Part shown: positions 54,033 to 63,420 of the stretch, one piece after another
Position numbering within the stretch: the first letter of the stretch is position 1
How the letters are laid out: every line of letters begins with the position of its first letter
Origin: Oscillibacter sp.
Lineage (GTDB): Bacteria > Bacillota > Clostridia > Oscillospirales > Oscillospiraceae
DNA length: 64,000 nt
Assembly: GCA_022791135.1 (NCBI GenBank)
Contig: JAAVYM010000086.1
Span: 19,661 to 83,660, forward strand
Reading direction: 5' to 3'
The notes under the pieces: generated by a model
Told to the model about the DNA's origin: nothing
Seen by the model: only the letters and a program-made list of their open reading frames with translations
Databases searched by the model: none
Program-made: the position numbers and the translations under genes

Positions 54033-55136
54033 TCATGCGATGGTCCCCTGCTCCACGCGAAATACTTTCCCGCCCGAGAGATCCGCCAGCCGGTCCTCCT
54101 CACAGCAGGTAATGAACACCTGTCCCCCCGCGATGCGGTTGAGGACAAACTCCTGCCGCCGGGGATCCAGCTCGCTGAGCACATCGTCCAGCAACAAAAC
54201 CGGGTATTCCCCCGCCGCGTTCCGGAAAATCTCCCGCTCCGCCAGCTTTAACGCCAGGGCGGCAGTCCTTGTCTGGCCCTGGGAGGAATAGGTCCTGGCC
54301 TCCCTCCCGTCGATGCTGACCAAAAGGTCATCCTTATGTGGTCCGGAGAGGCAAAGGCGGGAGGCCAGCTCCGCCGCCTGATGATCCTCCATATGCCGCC
54401 GGAGATGCTCCGCCAGCACACCGGCCTCCGCGCCGGGGTTCTTCACAGAGGAAACAGTTTGATATGCAAGGGCCAACTCCTCCCGCCCGCCGGAGCATTC
54501 CCGGTGGCAAGCTGCCGCGTATTCCTCCAGGCGAAGACAAAACTGATAGCGGTACTGAATCAACACAGCCCCTAAACGGATCATCTGTTCATTAAACTCC
54601 GGCAGGGCAGACAACAGATCCGGCCGCTCCCCAAAGTCCCGGAGAATGCGGGTTTTCTGCGCTCTGGCCCTTTCGTAACCCGACAAGGCTGCTGCATACC
54701 GGGGACGAAGCTGGCACAGCGCTGTGTCCATGAAGCGCCTCCTGGCAGCGGCTCCTTCCCGGATCAGATACAGGTCCTCCGGCTGGAAGAACACAGTGTG
54801 ATAGACCTCTCCCAAGGCCGCACCAGTTTTCACGCAGACCTGGTTTACGGTGATCTTCCTCCGCCTTCCCCGAAAGAGATCCGCCTGAATCCGGAACGTC
54901 CGCCCCCGGGACTCCACCCGGGCCAGCAGCCGGGCGGAATCCTCCTGGAAACCGATCATCTCCCGGTCCGTCCTGGCCCGTGGAGATCTCCCGCTGGAGA
55001 GGTAGACAATAGACTCCAAAAGGTTTGTCTTCCCCTGGGCGTTCTCGCCGCAGATCACGTTACAGCCTGGACCAAATTCCACCGCCTGACAGGCGTAGTT
55101 CCGGAAGTTCTCCAACTCCAGACCTTCAATCCGCAT
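54033..55136 (-). CDS. recF: DNA replication and repair protein RecF
   Basis: A 367-residue SMC-like ATPase that helps load RecA at gaps. Walker A GENAQGKTN starts near residue 34, the ABC signature SSQGQTRTAALALKLAE and Walker B VLLLDDVLSELD are in the C-terminal half. It overlaps the yaaA gene by 11 bp. Order and length are standard for the origin cluster. Confidence 0.96.
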   Translation of the reverse strand: MRIEGLELENFRNYACQAVEFGPGCNVICGENAQGKTNLLESIVYLSSGRSPRARTDREMIGFQEDSARLLARVESRGRTFRIQADLFRGRRRKITVNQVCVKTGAALGEVYHTVFFQPEDLYLIREGAAARRRFMDTALCQLRPRYAAALSGYERARAQKTRILRDFGERPDLLSALPEFNEQMIRLGAVLIQYRYQFCLRLEEYAAACHRECSGGREELALAYQTVSSVKNPGAEAGVLAEHLRRHMEDHQAAELASRLCLSGPHKDDLLVSIDGREARTYSSQGQTRTAALALKLAEREIFRNAAGEYPVLLLDDVLSELDPRRQEFVLNRIAGGQVFITCCEEDRLADLSGGKVFRVEQGTIA

Positions 55137-55341
55137 ACTTGACGGTCAGTTGCTCCCCGGCAAAGCGCACTTCGTCTCCCGGACGAAGCTTCTTTCCCCG
55201 CTGAAGACAAGGTTCTCCGTTAACCAGTGCCTCACCGGCCTGGATGCGCTCTTTGGCCTCGCCGCCGGTCTCCACCAATCCCACGTATTTCAGCAGGTCC
55301 TGAAGCTTGATAAACTCCGTTGAAATGGAAATTTCTCTCAT
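55126..55341 (-). CDS. yaaA: S4-domain RNA-binding protein YaaA
   Basis: A 71-residue protein made of one S4 RNA-binding domain (LQDLLKYVGLVETGGEAKERIQAGEALVNGEP, in part), found between dnaN and recF in most Firmicutes. It overlaps recF by 11 bp and starts 9 bp after dnaN. The role is presumed to be in ribosome or RNA metabolism; the family name comes from Bacillus yaaA. Confidence 0.9.
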   Translation of the reverse strand: MREISISTEFIKLQDLLKYVGLVETGGEAKERIQAGEALVNGEPCLQRGKKLRPGDEVRFAGEQLTVKYAD

Positions 55342-55350
55342 AGCGCCACC

Positions 55351-56466
55351 TCAATCCGAGTTTTTCAGCCGTACCGGCAAAACCATATAGAGAAAGCTGT
55401 CCTTTCCATCCGTGGGGACCAAAATCGCCGGAGATACGCTGGTATTTAACTCAATCCGAACTGTGTCTGCTGGGGCGTAGCGCAGCGCCTCCATCAAATA
55501 ACGGTTGTTGAAGCCGATTTCCAGTCCCTCGCCGTCTCCCTCCAGGCGGCAAACATCCTTGGCCTCGCCATTGCCGGTTTTGGCCGAGAGAAGGACCCTC
55601 CCCTCCTCGAACCGGCAGCGGACCGGGCTTTTCAGCTTATCCGAGATCACCACGCTAACCCGGTCGATACTCTCCATCAGGAACTTGCACTCCACCGTCA
55701 CGGCCACGGGGTTCTTCTTTGGAATGGCATTGCGGTAATCCAGAAACTCCCCTTCCAGGCGGCGGCAGATCAGCTCCACGCCGCCTACGGTGAAGAGAAT
55801 ATGCCGCTTGCCCAGGGTGATTTCCGCCGGCTCCTCGGAGTCACCGCAGATGCTTTTCACCTCATTCAGCGCCGAGCCGGGGGCCACAAAAGAGAATGCG
55901 CCTCCCTCCAGCTTTTCCAGCGGCTCCTTCCGCACTGCCAGGCGAAACCCGTCCACGGCGGCCATAGTCAATCCGCCCTCGCCGACTTCAAAGAGGGCTC
56001 CGGTGTGAACAGGGCGGCTCTCATTGGAGGACACGGCAAAGGCCACCTCCTCAATCATAGCCCGCAAGACCTTTCGCTGGATGGATACGGCGTATTCGTC
56101 CTCTACCTCCGGCAAGTCGGGGTAGTCCCCGGCGGAGAGGCCGGGGATATCAAAGTCTGCGTCACCGCAGCAGAGGCGGACCTGCATTTTGCTGTTGACG
56201 GTAAAGAGCACTATATCGTCAGGCATGCGGCGGATGATGTCGCCGAACAGCCTGGCGTTAAGGACCACAGCGCCCTCCTCCTCCACGGCAGCGGACACTT
56301 TGGACCGGATGCCGGTTTGCATATTGTATCCGGAGACGGTCAGCCCACCTTCCCCGGCCCGGAGCAGCAAACCCTCCAGTGCTGGTATGGTGCTTTTTTG
56401 AGCAACCGCCCGGCTGGTAACGGAAATAGCGTTTTGCAAAAGAGCTTTTTCGCAGCTAAATTTCAT
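55351..56466 (-). CDS. dnaN: DNA polymerase III beta subunit (sliding clamp)
   Basis: A 371-residue ring-forming processivity clamp. The three repeated clamp domains are recognisable by length and by segments MKFSCEKALLQNAIS at the N-terminus, VDGFRLAVRKE in the middle and LVPTDGKDSFLYMVLPVRL at the C-terminus (each quoted in part). It is separated from dnaA by the 310-bp origin region. Confidence 0.97.
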   Translation of the reverse strand: MKFSCEKALLQNAISVTSRAVAQKSTIPALEGLLLRAGEGGLTVSGYNMQTGIRSKVSAAVEEEGAVVLNARLFGDIIRRMPDDIVLFTVNSKMQVRLCCGDADFDIPGLSAGDYPDLPEVEDEYAVSIQRKVLRAMIEEVAFAVSSNESRPVHTGALFEVGEGGLTMAAVDGFRLAVRKEPLEKLEGGAFSFVAPGSALNEVKSICGDSEEPAEITLGKRHILFTVGGVELICRRLEGEFLDYRNAIPKKNPVAVTVECKFLMESIDRVSVVISDKLKSPVRCRFEEGRVLLSAKTGNGEAKDVCRLEGDGEGLEIGFNNRYLMEALRYAPADTVRIELNTSVSPAILVPTDGKDSFLYMVLPVRLKNSD

Positions 56467-56539
56467 GTTGGAACCTCCTCGCGCCTCAGGCGCGGAATGG
56501 ACAGCTCCCTGTAAGAAGGTTCAGCGGTTTTTACAGGGT

Positions 56540-56770
56540 GCTTGAGACCATTCTTCAAAAAAGAAAAATAGAATATTTTAGAAATAGAAGCCGTAGAAGA
56601 GAAATTTGTGGAAAAGACAAAGAATTGCAGAAAACACAATGCTTTGCCGGTTCACAGCCCCCTGTCGAAAACTCCGGCGGTTTTCCACGGGGTTTGTCGG
56701 AAGACAGGTTATCCACAGGAAGGTTTTTCCCTTCCACAGCAAATTGTGGAAAATGAAGGCGGGAAAAAAG
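56540..56770. other. oriC: Chromosomal replication origin (oriC) candidate
   Basis: The dnaA-dnaN gap holds DnaA boxes: TTATCCACA at 56709-56717 (perfect), TGTGGAAAA at 56607-56615 and 56745-56753, and TTTTCCACG at 56681-56689. A purine-rich AT tract at 56552-56592 with spaced TAG triplets is the likely unwinding element and lies beside the first box. A degenerate box (TGTGGATTG) lies upstream of dnaA near 58217. The rest of the gap, 56467-56540, shows nothing further. Confidence 0.85.
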
Positions 56771-56776
56771 CCGGCG

Positions 56777-58096
56777 TCAATGCCGGGAGGTGATGTTGGT
56801 TTTCAGCTCCTTTACCATTTCGGCAAAGGAGGGGTCTTTTTTCATTTTCTGTTCCACCTGACGGATGGAGTGGATGACGGTAGAGTGGTCCCGATTGTCA
56901 AAGAGCTGGCCGATGTTATCCTGAGAGAGGTTCGTCATGGTCCGGATGAGATACATGGCAATTTGCCGGGCCTCCACTGCGGCGCGTACCCGCTGCTGGC
57001 CTTTGACGACGGATTCTTCCAACTGGTAATACCGGCTGACATAGGACAAGATGCCCTCCGGTGTGGGGATGTACTCGTTGCTGCCCTTCAGAATGTCCTG
57101 CATAGCCCGGGAGACGGTGTCCTCGTCGGTCTCCTTGTCCAGCAGTTCTTTGTAAGCCAGTACCTTGTTGACGGTGCCCTCCAGCTGGCGGACGTTGGCG
57201 GTGACTTTCTGGGCGATGAGGACGGCGATCTTGTCCGGCAGATTCATCCCCAGCAGGGCCGCCTTGTTTTTCACGATGGCAAGCCGGGTTTCAAAATCCG
57301 GCGGCGTCACGTCGGCCAGGAGGCCCCACTCAAAGCGGGTTCGAAGCCGGTCGTCCAGCAAAGTCATCTCAGAGGGGGGGCGGTCGGAGGTCAGCACGAT
57401 CTGCCGCCCGGACTCATAAAGAGTGTTGAAGGTGTGAAAGAACTCATTTTGCACCTGTTCCTTTCCGGCCACGAACTGCACGTCGTCCACCAGCAGCAGA
57501 TCCGCCGCCCGGTATTTCGCGCGGAACTCGCTGCCCCGGCCGGAGCGGACCAGCTCGATAAACTCGTTGATGAACTCGTCGCCCTTGATGTAGACGATCT
57601 TGGAGGAGGGATCATTCCTGCGGATGACGTTGGCGATGGCATAGAGCAGGTGGGTCTTGCCCAAGCCGGAGTCTCCGTAGATCAAAAGGGGGTTGTAGTT
57701 TTGAGCGGGGTGCTCGGCCACAGCCATAGAGGCGGCGTGGGCCAGTTTGTTGGACGGGCCGACCACGAAGGTCTCGAAGGTGAATTCAGCATAGGTAAAG
57801 CGCTCGGAGATCTTTTTTTGGGGTGCTATCCCCTGAAATTCCAGCAGACCGGCGTCGTCGAGGATTTTGACGCCAAAGTCGGTGGAAAAAAGGTCATGGA
57901 GGGCGGCCTTGATGCTGTTGAGAAAGAGGGACTCCAGATAGCCCCGTTTGAAATCGCTGGGGCAATGAAGGTAGCAGACGCCGTCCCGGATGTCTACGAT
58001 CTTGAGTTCGTCGAACCAGGTGGCAATGGTGGTTTCGGAGAGGGTGCCCCGGAGCTGGTGAAGGACGTTTTCCCAAATATCGGTGACGGAATTCAA
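56777..58096 (-). CDS. dnaA: Replication initiator DnaA
   Basis: A 439-residue initiator. Domain I (N-terminal ~80 residues), AAA+ domain with Walker A GDSGLGKTH and Walker B LLVDDVQF, and domain IV with the DNA-recognition signature DNRDHSTVIHSI near residue 404. I choose TTG 58096 because GAGGTG lies eight bases upstream, giving MNSVTDIWENVLHQL, the normal family beginning; the frame extends further but without a ribosome site. Confidence 0.96.
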   Translation of the reverse strand: MNSVTDIWENVLHQLRGTLSETTIATWFDELKIVDIRDGVCYLHCPSDFKRGYLESLFLNSIKAALHDLFSTDFGVKILDDAGLLEFQGIAPQKKISERFTYAEFTFETFVVGPSNKLAHAASMAVAEHPAQNYNPLLIYGDSGLGKTHLLYAIANVIRRNDPSSKIVYIKGDEFINEFIELVRSGRGSEFRAKYRAADLLLVDDVQFVAGKEQVQNEFFHTFNTLYESGRQIVLTSDRPPSEMTLLDDRLRTRFEWGLLADVTPPDFETRLAIVKNKAALLGMNLPDKIAVLIAQKVTANVRQLEGTVNKVLAYKELLDKETDEDTVSRAMQDILKGSNEYIPTPEGILSYVSRYYQLEESVVKGQQRVRAAVEARQIAMYLIRTMTNLSQDNIGQLFDNRDHSTVIHSIRQVEQKMKKDPSFAEMVKELKTNITSRH

Positions 58097-58145
58097 AAAG
58101 GAAACACCTCGCTTTTCTATTTTGGGTGTTGAAATACAATTATTT

Positions 58146-58174
58146 ATTATAGCAGAAAAAGGATTCCTTGGCAA
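58146..58174 (-). promoter_or_regulatory. Promoter of dnaA
   Basis: On the minus strand TTGCCA (58174-58169), a 17-bp spacer and TATAAT (58151-58146), about 50 bp upstream of the chosen start. Confidence 0.75.
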
Positions 58175-58329
58175 TACTTATTCTAATAATAAGTGATTGA
58201 ATTTAAACCAGAATCTGTGGATTGACGCGGGAAAGGGGTAAATTTTCCGGCAAGTAGCATTTTTTTCCGGCGCATCCTCCCAGGAAGGGAATCGCCGGGA
58301 ATGACGGAGATGCCGCAAAGAACCAAATC

Positions 58330-58358
58330 TTGACATGGCAGGCGGATTCTCTTATAAT
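58330..58358 (+). promoter_or_regulatory. Consensus promoter of the phosphohexomutase gene
   Basis: TTGACA (58330-58335), a 17-bp spacer and TATAAT (58353-58358), divergent from dnaA with about 155 bp between the two promoters. Confidence 0.9.
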
Positions 58359-58461
58359 GATTTTGTGCGGCATGAATAGATTTGCCGTCCGTCAGGAAAC
58401 GAACGTTGTCAAAATCATTCAAAAAGCGGTAAGCGGCGTTCATAAAAGGAGGAGCAGCACT

Positions 58462-60189
58462 ATGGACTTTATGAAAGAGTATGAGAAGTGGCTGAACAGC
58501 CCTGCCCTGAGCACGGAAGAGCGCGCCGAGCTGGAGGCCATCCGGAACGACCCCAAGGAGATCGAATCCCGATTTTATGGCCCCCTGGAATTCGGCACCG
58601 CCGGACTGCGGGGCACCATGTATACCGGATTGCACAATATGAACATTCATGTCATCCGTTGGGCGACTCAGGGCTTCGCCGACGTCATCGCCGCCGAGGG
58701 AGAAGAGGGCAAAAAGCGGGGCGTAGCCATCTGTATGGACTGCCGGAACCACTCCGCCGAATTTGCCCGGGCGGCCGCGGAGGTCTGCGCCGCCAACGGT
58801 ATCCATGTGCGGATCTTTGAGTCTCTCCGTCCCACTCCGGAGCTGAGCTTTGCCGTGCGGGAGTACCATTGTCAGGCGGGCATTAATGTCACCGCCAGCC
58901 ACAACCCCAAGGAATACAACGGCTACAAAGTATACTGGCAGGACGGCGCCCAGCTGCCCCCCCACCACGCCGACGCCATCGCTAAGCGCCTGGGAGAAAT
59001 CGACGTCTTTGACGGTGTAAAGCGTATGGATTACGACGAGGCGGTCAAAGCTGGCCTGATTGAGGTCCTGGGCGCAGAGACGGACGAGAAGTTCCTCTCC
59101 AACGTCATGGCCCAGGTCAACGACAAGGAGACGGTGACCAAGGTGGCCGACAGCTTCAAAATGGTCTATACCCCCTTCCATGGGACCGGTCACAAGCTGA
59201 TTCCCGAGGCCTTGAAGCGCCTTGGCGTCAAACACCTGATCTGCGTTCCGGAGCAAATGGTCATCGACGGGGATTTCCCGACGGTGGTCTCCCCCAACCC
59301 GGAGAATCCAGAGGGCTTTTATCTGGCGGTGGACCTGGCGAAGAAAGAGGGCGCGGACTTCATCCTGGGTTCCGACCCCGACGCCGACCGGGTGGGCATC
59401 ATGGTCCGCACGAAGGACGGCGAGTTCAGAGTTATCACCGGCAACCAGACCGGCGTGCTGTTGCTGGATTACCTTATCGGCGCGATGAAACGGGCAGGAA
59501 CCCTGCCGGTGAAGCCTGTGGCGCTGAAGACCATCGTGACTACGGAGATGGCCCGGAAGGTGGCGGAAGTCAATGGGTTGCAGTGCTTCGACACCTTCAC
59601 CGGCTTCAAGTTCCTGGCGGAAAAGAAGGATAAACTGGAGGGCAGTGCAGAGGGTAAGGTCATCTTCTCTTATGAGGAGAGCTATGGCTACATGCTGGGT
59701 GACTACGTCCGGGACAAAGACGCGGTGACAGCGGCGCTGATGCTGACGGAAATGGCCGCCTGGTACGCTGCTCAGGGAAAGACCCTGGCGGAGGCCCTGG
59801 AGGGTCTGTACGAAAAGTACGGATATTATGCGGAGCATACATATAACCTGGTCATGCCCGGCCTGGACGGTTTGAAGGATATGGCGGAGCTGATGAAGAA
59901 TCTGCGGGAGAATCCCCCAGCAGAGATCTCCAGCGTGAAGGTGAGCCAGTTCAAGGACTACAGCGACGGATCCGTCACTGACTGCGCCACCGGAGCGAAG
60001 GGCGCTATGGAATTGTCCGGGTCTAACGTTCTGCGCTTTGAGATGGTGGACGGCACCTCCGTTATTGTCCGCCCCTCCGGCACGGAGCCGAAGATCAAGG
60101 TCTATATTCTCACCCAGGGCAAGGATGCCGCCGAGGCCAAGGCCAACGTGGATAAGTATGGTGTCTGGGTGAAGTCCCTGCAAAAGTAA
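58462..60189 (+). CDS. Phospho-sugar mutase (alpha-phosphoglucomutase type)
   Basis: A 575-residue enzyme interconverting hexose 1- and 6-phosphates. The phosphoserine loop TASHNPKEYNG (S146), the metal loop GSDPDADRVGIM, the sugar-binding SYEESYGY and the phosphate-binding RPSGTEPKIKVY are all present. It belongs to the long PgcA/Pgm2 branch. The ATG at 58462 has AAAAGGAGGAG. It is the first gene on the right side of the origin and has its own consensus promoter and a terminator. Confidence 0.94.
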   Translation: MDFMKEYEKWLNSPALSTEERAELEAIRNDPKEIESRFYGPLEFGTAGLRGTMYTGLHNMNIHVIRWATQGFADVIAAEGEEGKKRGVAICMDCRNHSAEFARAAAEVCAANGIHVRIFESLRPTPELSFAVREYHCQAGINVTASHNPKEYNGYKVYWQDGAQLPPHHADAIAKRLGEIDVFDGVKRMDYDEAVKAGLIEVLGAETDEKFLSNVMAQVNDKETVTKVADSFKMVYTPFHGTGHKLIPEALKRLGVKHLICVPEQMVIDGDFPTVVSPNPENPEGFYLAVDLAKKEGADFILGSDPDADRVGIMVRTKDGEFRVITGNQTGVLLLDYLIGAMKRAGTLPVKPVALKTIVTTEMARKVAEVNGLQCFDTFTGFKFLAEKKDKLEGSAEGKVIFSYEESYGYMLGDYVRDKDAVTAALMLTEMAAWYAAQGKTLAEALEGLYEKYGYYAEHTYNLVMPGLDGLKDMAELMKNLRENPPAEISSVKVSQFKDYSDGSVTDCATGAKGAMELSGSNVLRFEMVDGTSVIVRPSGTEPKIKVYILTQGKDAAEAKANVDKYGVWVKSLQK

Positions 60190-60221
60190 AAAAATTGCAG
60201 AAATTGAAAATTTGATGAGCA

Positions 60222-60257
60222 AAAAAGGCCCGCCGTATTTTACGGCGGGTCCTTTTT
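60222..60257 (+). terminator. Intrinsic terminator after the phosphohexomutase gene
   Basis: A long stem pairs 60222-60237 with 60241-60257, with one mismatch, ending in CCTTTTT. It is 33 bp after the stop. Confidence 0.85.
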
Positions 60258-60331
60258 GCCTGCCGAAAATATAAGTTTGGTCTCTTCAGCCTATCAGAGT
60301 TTTCAAAGCCCGCTGGAGAACAAATGACATC

Positions 60332-60340
60332 TGTGGATAA
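60332..60340 (-). promoter_or_regulatory. Isolated perfect DnaA box
   Basis: TGTGGATAA, the reverse of TTATCCACA, stands alone 3.6 kb from oriC and 210 bp upstream of the EF-G-like gene. Confidence 0.55.
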
Positions 60341-60450
60341 GAGGCCCGAAGCAAAGACGTTGCTTCCGTCTTTTACCATATGAAAATTGACGAATTTTTA
60401 ACCAGCATTTTGGATGGGAAGCATAAATGTGATTTTGACCAAAATTTTAG

Positions 60451-60479
60451 TTGTAATCCTCCCTTAACTGTTGTATAAT
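60451..60479 (+). promoter_or_regulatory. Promoter of the EF-G-like gene
   Basis: TTGTAA (60451-60456), a 17-bp spacer and TATAAT (60474-60479). The 60-nt leader contains a 7-bp GC-rich hairpin, TGCGGCC/GGCCGCA. Confidence 0.75.
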
Positions 60480-60541
60480 TCATATATTGGACGCTTGCGG
60501 CCCCGGCCGCATGGACAGCAAAAATAAGGAGTGGAACGAAC

Positions 60542-62611
60542 ATGAGCTATTCTGTACAGAACATCCGCAACGTCTGTCTGCTGGGGCACAGCGGCAGCGG
60601 CAAAACCGCCCTGGCCGAGAGCCTGCTCTACATGACCGGCGTCATCGATAGAATGGGCCGCGCTGCCGACGGCAACACCGTCTGCGACTACGACCCTGAG
60701 GAGACCAAGCGTCAGATTTCTTTATCCCTCTCTCTGGCGCCCCTGGATTACAAGGGCTGCCGTATCAATGTGCTGGATACGCCTGGCGCTTTTGACTTTG
60801 CGGGTGAGGCCATGGCAGCCCTCCGGGCCGCCGATGCCGCCATCATCGTTTGTTCCGCTAAGGACGGCGTATCCGTGGGCCTGGAGAAGGCTTGGAAATA
60901 CTGTGAGGAGCGGAATATGCCCCGCTTCATCTACATTTCCAAGACTGACGAAGACAACAGCGATTACAACGCCACCTTTGAGGCCCTCCGCTCCCGCTTC
61001 GGCAACAAGATTGCCCCGGTGGTGGTTCCCATTTGGGATGGCGACAAGCGGGTCACCGGTATTATTGACGTATTGAACAAGCGGGCCTATGAGATGCAAA
61101 AGCTCAAGCGCGTAGAGATCGAGGTCCCTGCGGATAAGGCCGATGTGATTGCAGAGTTTAACGACGCGCTGAAAGAGTCCGTGGCCGAAACCAGTGAGGA
61201 GCTGATGAATAAGTTCTTCGAAGGCGAGGACTTCACCTATGCCGAGATGATTCAGGGACTTCGCCAGGGCGTGCGGGAACTGAGTCTCTTCCCCGTCCTC
61301 TGCGGCTCGGCCATCAACTGCCTGGGTTCCCTGATGTTAATGGACAACATCGTGGATCTGCTTCCCAACCCAGTGGAAGGCAACTATCACAAGGCTACCA
61401 AGGCCGACGGCGAGACGGAGGAGTTTGTGGTCTCCCCCGGCGGCGTGCCCACGGCCTTCGTGTTCAAGACGATTTCCGACCAGTATGGAAAGTATTCCTT
61501 TGTGAAGGTGCTCTCCGGCGCTATTACGCCGGACATGCCCATGGTTAATGCCCGTACCGGCGAGAAGGTGAAACTGGGCCGCCTGTATACGATTCGCGGT
61601 AAGAAGAACTCCGAGGTCAAGGAGTTAGTCTGCGGCGATATCGGCGCCATTGCCAAGATGGACATCAAGACCGGCGATACCCTCTGCGACGAGCGGAAGG
61701 TGGTCAGTCTGAAGAATATTCCCTTTGCCGAGCCGTGCTACTCCGTGGCGATTCAGCCCAAGACCCGGGGCCAGGAGGATAAAATTGCCCAGGGTCTGAG
61801 CCGCTTGAATGAAGAGGATCCCACCTTCTCAGTCAATAACAATGCTGAAACCCATCAGATGGTGATTTCCGGCGCGGGAGATATGCAGATCGACGTGCTG
61901 GTCAGCAAGCTGAAGAGCCGCTTCAACGTGGAAGCGGAGCTAAAGCCCACCCGGGTACCCTACCGGGAAAAGATTCGCAAGACTGTGCAGAAGCAGGGAC
62001 GGCACAAGAAACAGACCGGCGGCAGCGGCCAGTTTGGCGACGTGTGGATTCGCTTTGAGTACAATCCCGAGCAGGAGGATATGGTCTTTGCTGAGGAGGT
62101 CTTCGGCGGCTCCGTGCCTCGGAACTTCTTCCCTGCGGTGGAAAAGGGCCTTCGGGAGGCGTGCGTCCATGGACCTTTGGCGGGCTATCCAGTGGTAAAC
62201 CTCAAAGCCGTACTGTACGATGGCTCTTATCACCCTGTGGACTCCTCTGAAATTGCGTTCAAAACCGCCGCACAGCTGGCCTATAAGGCGGCTCTGCCGG
62301 AGGCGAATCCTGTGCTTCTGGAGCCGGTGGGCGAGCTGAAGGTGACGGTACCGGACAGCTGCATGGGCGATGTTATCGGCGATTTGAATAAGCGCCGGGG
62401 CCGCGTAATGGGTATGGACCCCACTGGCGATGGAGATCAGGTGATTTCGGCCGAGGTTCCCATGGGTGAAATGGGAACGTACGCGATCGACCTCCGGGCC
62501 ATGACTCAGAGCCGGGGAAGCTTTACATTCCACTTCGTGCGCTATGAGGATTGTCCCCCTGCCGCTCAGGAGAAGGCGATCGCCGAGGCGAAGGCTATGG
62601 CGGAGGGTTGA
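60542..62611 (+). CDS. EF-G-like translational GTPase (FusA2 type)
   Basis: A 689-residue five-domain EF-G paralogue. G1 is GHSGSGKT (15-22) in place of GHIDAGKT, G3 DTPG is kept, and the G4 specificity motif is SKTDEDN rather than NKMDR. Domains II-V follow ([35 protein letters not shown] in part, [10 protein letters not shown]). The length is like EF-G. Such paralogues are widespread in Firmicutes and their exact step is unsettled; it is not the housekeeping fusA, which should sit in the str operon. Confidence 0.9.
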   Translation: MSYSVQNIRNVCLLGHSGSGKTALAESLLYMTGVIDRMGRAADGNTVCDYDPEETKRQISLSLSLAPLDYKGCRINVLDTPGAFDFAGEAMAALRAADAAIIVCSAKDGVSVGLEKAWKYCEERNMPRFIYISKTDEDNSDYNATFEALRSRFGNKIAPVVVPIWDGDKRVTGIIDVLNKRAYEMQKLKRVEIEVPADKADVIAEFNDALKESVAETSEELMNKFFEGEDFTYAEMIQGLRQGVRELSLFPVLCGSAINCLGSLMLMDNIVDLLPNPVEGNYHKATKADGETEEFVVSPGGVPTAFVFKTISDQYGKYSFVKVLSGAITPDMPMVNARTGEKVKLGRLYTIRGKKNSEVKELVCGDIGAIAKMDIKTGDTLCDERKVVSLKNIPFAEPCYSVAIQPKTRGQEDKIAQGLSRLNEEDPTFSVNNNAETHQMVISGAGDMQIDVLVSKLKSRFNVEAELKPTRVPYREKIRKTVQKQGRHKKQTGGSGQFGDVWIRFEYNPEQEDMVFAEEVFGGSVPRNFFPAVEKGLREACVHGPLAGYPVVNLKAVLYDGSYHPVDSSEIAFKTAAQLAYKAALPEANPVLLEPVGELKVTVPDSCMGDVIGDLNKRRGRVMGMDPTGDGDQVISAEVPMGEMGTYAIDLRAMTQSRGSFTFHFVRYEDCPPAAQEKAIAEAKAMAEG

Positions 62612-62658
62612 GATATTGCCCCCGCCTCCTGATTCAAAATGCATGTTCCTGGATTTCA

Positions 62659-62694
62659 GCAAAACCTCCCGCTCCGTTGGAACGGGGGGTTTTG
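62659..62694 (+). terminator. Terminator-like hairpin after the EF-G-like gene
   Basis: An imperfect stem with AAAACC/GGTTTT ends and a GC-rich inner part, 48 bp after the stop. Confidence 0.55.
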
Positions 62695-62764
62695 CCGCGC
62701 ATGTCGGGAAAAAAATTTGAACAATTTAAAAAATTTATGGGAAATTCTAGATTTGTCGCATTTG

Positions 62765-62797
62765 CAACTAGAAGTTGTTTTCAGAACCTGATATACT
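62765..62797 (+). promoter_or_regulatory. Extended -10 promoter and possible operator of the rubrerythrin gene
   Basis: TGATATACT (62789-62797) is an extended -10 box. The dyad CAACT-AGA-AGTTG (62765-62777) lies where a -35 box would be and could be a repressor site. Confidence 0.5.
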
Positions 62798-62853
62798 CTA
62801 GTCACTGTCTGAGAAGCAAAGAAATTCAAAATATTCTAAGGAGGATTTTATTT

Positions 62854-63396
62854 ATGAAGAAATGGATCTGCCCGGTTTGCGGCTATGTTCACGAGGGTGA
62901 TGTTCCCCCTGAGAAGTGCCCCCAGTGCGGTGTGCCCGGTGCGAAGTTTAAGGAGCAGGGCGCAGAGATGACCTGGGCTGCTGAGCATGTGGTCGGTGTG
63001 GCCGCAGGAGTGGACGCTGAGATTCTGGAGGGCCTCCGGGCCAACTTCCAGGGCGAGTGCACCGAAGTTGGCATGTACTTGGCTATGGCTCGGGTAGCAC
63101 ACCGCGAGGGCTATCCCGAAATTGGCCTGTACTGGGAAAAGGCCGCCTATGAGGAGGCTGAGCACGCCGCCAAGTTCGCCGAGCTGCTGGGCGAGGTGGT
63201 CACCGACTCCACAAAGAAGAACCTGGAGATGCGGGTCGAGGCCGAGAACGGCGCCACCGCCGGCAAGATGGCCATCGCCAAGAAGGCCAAGGAGCTGGGT
63301 CTGGATGCCATCCACGACACCGTCCACGAGATGGCCCGGGACGAGGCCCGTCACGGCAAGGCGTTCAAGGGCCTGCTGGAGCGGTACTTTAAGTAA
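62854..63396 (+). CDS. Reverse rubrerythrin (N-terminal rubredoxin, C-terminal diiron domain)
   Basis: A 180-residue peroxide reductase of anaerobes. The rubredoxin domain comes first (CPVC at 6-9, CPQC), then the four-helix diiron domain with [16 protein letters not shown] and [12 protein letters not shown] in the first half and [13 protein letters not shown] near the end; this order is the reverse of the classical enzyme. The ATG at 62854 follows AAGGAGG. A rubredoxin gene follows after 24 bp and is the likely electron donor. Confidence 0.95.
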   Translation: MKKWICPVCGYVHEGDVPPEKCPQCGVPGAKFKEQGAEMTWAAEHVVGVAAGVDAEILEGLRANFQGECTEVGMYLAMARVAHREGYPEIGLYWEKAAYEEAEHAAKFAELLGEVVTDSTKKNLEMRVEAENGATAGKMAIAKKAKELGLDAIHDTVHEMARDEARHGKAFKGLLERYFK

Positions 63397-63420
63397 TCTT
63401 CAAATTCGGAGGATCAGCCA

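Noticed and set aside
58097..58174. A 26-residue longer N-terminus for DnaA
   Set aside because: It would start inside the promoter found at 58146-58174 and lacks a ribosome site.
58183..60222. A 679-codon open frame antisense to the phosphohexomutase gene
   Set aside because: The sense strand has a consensus promoter, ribosome site and full catalytic motifs; the antisense frame has none.
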